The notes below the pieces were generated by a model. That model saw only the letters and a program-made list of their open reading frames with translations. It ran no database searches and had not been told where the DNA came from. A DNA stretch of 64,000 nucleotides from Chitinophaga sp. YR627 (GTDB lineage: Bacteria; Bacteroidota; Bacteroidia; Chitinophagales; Chitinophagaceae), in contig NZ_FOUX01000002.1 of NCBI RefSeq assembly GCF_900114995.1, positions 1,426,001 to 1,490,000 of the forward strand, written 5' to 3'. This document shows, piece by piece, positions 62,161 to 64,000 of this stretch; within the stretch, counting starts at the first letter, position 1; every line of letters starts with the position of its first letter. The position numbers and the translations under genes were made by a program.

Positions 62161-64000
62161 TTATGGCATCGGGTTCAACCCCTCCCACATCACCCGCCAT
62201 TTGCCATTGTCAGGAATACCTGGCAACGCCACATTACAACCGTCATATCCTGCACACATAATGGCAATAGCCGTCAGCAGTCCGCCATTCCCCGGCAGAT
62301 ACAGGCGCAGCCTTTCGTCCTGGTAATTATGTCCGTTGGGTAACCAGGTATTCGTCTTTACCGGCATAAACAGGGCATCCATTGCTTTACCAGGCAAGCC
62401 GAGACGGGTGGCTGTCATCGCGGTGAGCGGAAAATCCCAGCCCCAGGTTTCTTTCCAGTTCCAGGACTGCCAGATCTTATTGAAAGTATGGTGCATGACA
62501 GCGGTATCTACATAGGGACGGGCAGGCAACATACCTAACGCACCCAATACAGCCGGATGATCTGTCATGTAAGGCGGATTCGTATAAGAATCCGGCGCAC
62601 TCTCGGCAGCCAGGTATAATCCCTGTTGCTGCGGAAGCGCAGAAAGGCTGTCCAGTACATTATCCCAGCGGGGATTACGGGGTAGTCCCAGGCGAACTCT
62701 CCATTCCTGTGCAGTAGATAAACCCCAGCGCCAGTAGGCCAGTTCGAAAGTCGCGTTGAAAGTACCTTCAGGCTTGAAACGTTCCTGTGCCGGGATCATA
62801 CCAGGCCCCAGTGTGTACCGATGTTTTGCACCGTCATATGTGGGATAGGAAGCCATGAAATCTGCTGTAGCAAATACCAGGTCCTTGTATTTATTTAATG
62901 TGCCTTTATCGTGATAGTGACGATAGAGTAATTCTGTCAGATAAATAAAATGCGGTTGCTGCCAGATCAGGAATCCCCCTACGGAAGACGGACTTTCATT
63001 GCCGGCCGGATCAGTCATTTTCTGCCAGCGGAGTCCATCATAGCCCTGTCTTTTTGCGATAGCGGCCGCCTTTTCTGCTACTTTATAATACCATTGCAGG
63101 CACTTCTCCAGCATATCCGGACGATTCCAGAGCGCAAAATGAGCAGCATGCCACCAATGCATTTCCAGATGTGGTTTTCCAAACCAGCTGTTATAGGTCA
63201 GACCCGTTTCCTGTGGTGGTATATTACCCGCGCATTGCACTGCCATGAGATACTGTGATAAGACGATCCTTCTTTCCAGTTCGGTAGCTCTTGGATCTGT
63301 GCTCCCGGAGAAATCAACCGCCCCGCCCTCCTGCCAGAAATGCTGCCAGTAGTCTTCACTCAACATGCGTACTACACCAAAATTCGGGATATTACGCCCC
63401 AATGGCATCTCCTCACTAAAGCGGAAACTACACTCTATTACAGTACCCGTAGGTGCGGGTGTCAGCAGATGATCATGCCTTTGCAACTGGGTGACGGTCA
63501 GTGGCTCAGAACCGGATACTTTCAGATAGTAACGGTATTTGTCCAGTACATGTTCCAGGGTAAAGGAACGCTGGTCATAGTCGATGATACGGGAAGAATG
63601 TTTTTCAGGAAACTGTCTGTTCACGCCCACATCCGAAAAAGTACCTGTCGGATAAGGGAAACGGACACGCAGTTTGATACGTCCTTCTTTTAGCAGGGTG
63701 GAAGATATTTTAACGGAGACAACATCAGCTTCCGGATGTACGGCAGTGATCACATCCACCGGCGTGCCTTCTACTGTAAAATGGCTTTTGATAATACCAT
63801 TCCAGAGGTCCAGTTCCTGGTCAATTTCTTTGATATCAGACAAATTACAGGTAGTACCATTCTTCAGGGTAATGAGCATTCCCAGGTTGCCTAATTGCAG
63901 CCGGTGCACATTCTGGCGGAACCAGTCAGAAGCGCTTTTGTTTCTTTCCGGGGAGTTCCACTGCACAGCATAAGTGATATCACGGTTATCCAGATGATAT
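62161..64000 (-). CDS. large six-hairpin-type glycosidase (5' end outside window)
   Basis: The frame is open to the right edge without a stop, and at least 612 codons are visible. The part seen has a beta-sandwich (YPTGTFSDVGVNRQFPEKHS) followed by an (alpha/alpha)6-like region rich in aromatic motifs: TYNSWFGKPHLEMHWWHAAH, GYDGLRWQKMTDPAGNESPS and ETWGWDFPLTAMTATRLGLP. This resembles GH65/GH95-like clans, but I cannot settle the family. It should be secreted, and it precedes the GH105-type gene, which suggests pectin or plant polysaccharide use. Confidence 0.8.
   Translation of the reverse strand, partial: YHLDNRDITYAVQWNSPERNKSASDWFRQNVHRLQLGNLGMLITLKNGTTCNLSDIKEIDQELDLWNGIIKSHFTVEGTPVDVITAVHPEADVVSVKISSTLLKEGRIKLRVRFPYPTGTFSDVGVNRQFPEKHSSRIIDYDQRSFTLEHVLDKYRYYLKVSGSEPLTVTQLQRHDHLLTPAPTGTVIECSFRFSEEMPLGRNIPNFGVVRMLSEDYWQHFWQEGGAVDFSGSTDPRATELERRIVLSQYLMAVQCAGNIPPQETGLTYNSWFGKPHLEMHWWHAAHFALWNRPDMLEKCLQWYYKVAEKAAAIAKRQGYDGLRWQKMTDPAGNESPSSVGGFLIWQQPHFIYLTELLYRHYHDKGTLNKYKDLVFATADFMASYPTYDGAKHRYTLGPGMIPAQERFKPEGTFNATFELAYWRWGLSTAQEWRVRLGLPRNPRWDNVLDSLSALPQQQGLYLAAESAPDSYTNPPYMTDHPAVLGALGMLPARPYVDTAVMHHTFNKIWQSWNWKETWGWDFPLTAMTATRLGLPGKAMDALFMPVKTNTWLPNGHNYQDERLRLYLPGNGGLLTAIAIMCAGYDGCNVALPGIPDNGKWRVMWEGLNPMP

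Overview
The window is a chromosomal segment of a Bacteroidota bacterium, most likely a member of the Chitinophagaceae close to Chitinophaga. The main evidence is a SusC/SusD/SusE system driven by an ECF sigma and FecR anti-sigma pair, type IX secretion (T9SS) components, promoters of the TTTG-N19-TAnnTTTG type, Cys-poor forms of L36, S14 and S4, and gene starts without Shine-Dalgarno sequences. The genus is inferred, not proven.

Layout. 1-1.4 kb: the start of carA and a zinc-ribbon membrane protein. 1.5-18.6 kb (minus strand): an almost uninterrupted S10-spc-alpha ribosomal supercluster from rpsJ to rplQ, including secY, map, infA, rpmJ and rpoA. Many of its spacers hold a different inverted repeat. 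18.6-21.5 kb: a gene-poor island with three tandem micro-transcription units. Each has a conserved upstream box, a 20-24 codon amphipathic-helix peptide and its own terminator. An outer-membrane beta-barrel gene follows. 21.9-24.0 kb: fusA alone. 24.4-30.1 kb (plus strand): a four-gene secreted or surface cassette with a T9SS-sorted protein, a PorV-like protein, a small basic exported protein and a 1101-residue collagen-like fibre. 30.1-30.8 kb: a spacer with three perfect DnaA-box repeats and several short palindromes. 30.9-31.8 kb: rpsG and rpsL. The classical str operon (rpsL-rpsG-fusA, leading into rpsJ) is therefore split into three units, and all three carry nearly the same promoter and initially transcribed sequence.

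31.9-41.9 kb: housekeeping and small metabolic genes (ilvE, RdgB-type pyrophosphatase, thioesterase, nitroreductase, MscS-type channel), then a thioredoxin-ApbE-DUF4266-DUF3570 cluster. 42.0-51.8 kb (minus): a GIY-YIG protein and a compact polysaccharide utilisation locus (sigma, FecR, SusC with STN domain, SusD, SusE, GH76), predicted to target alpha-mannan. 52-64 kb: small membrane proteins, an EamA exporter, a sialate O-acetylesterase, an 11-copy CATYCATT array, a DUF4965-type glutaminase-like enzyme, a PepSY membrane protein, a GH105-type hydrolase and the end of a large six-hairpin-type glycosidase.

The most promising undescribed element is the set of three tandem micropeptide units at 19.2-20.8 kb. 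Two of the peptides keep their amino acids while changing codons, which indicates that they are translated. No rRNA, tRNA, CRISPR array or insertion sequence was recognised.
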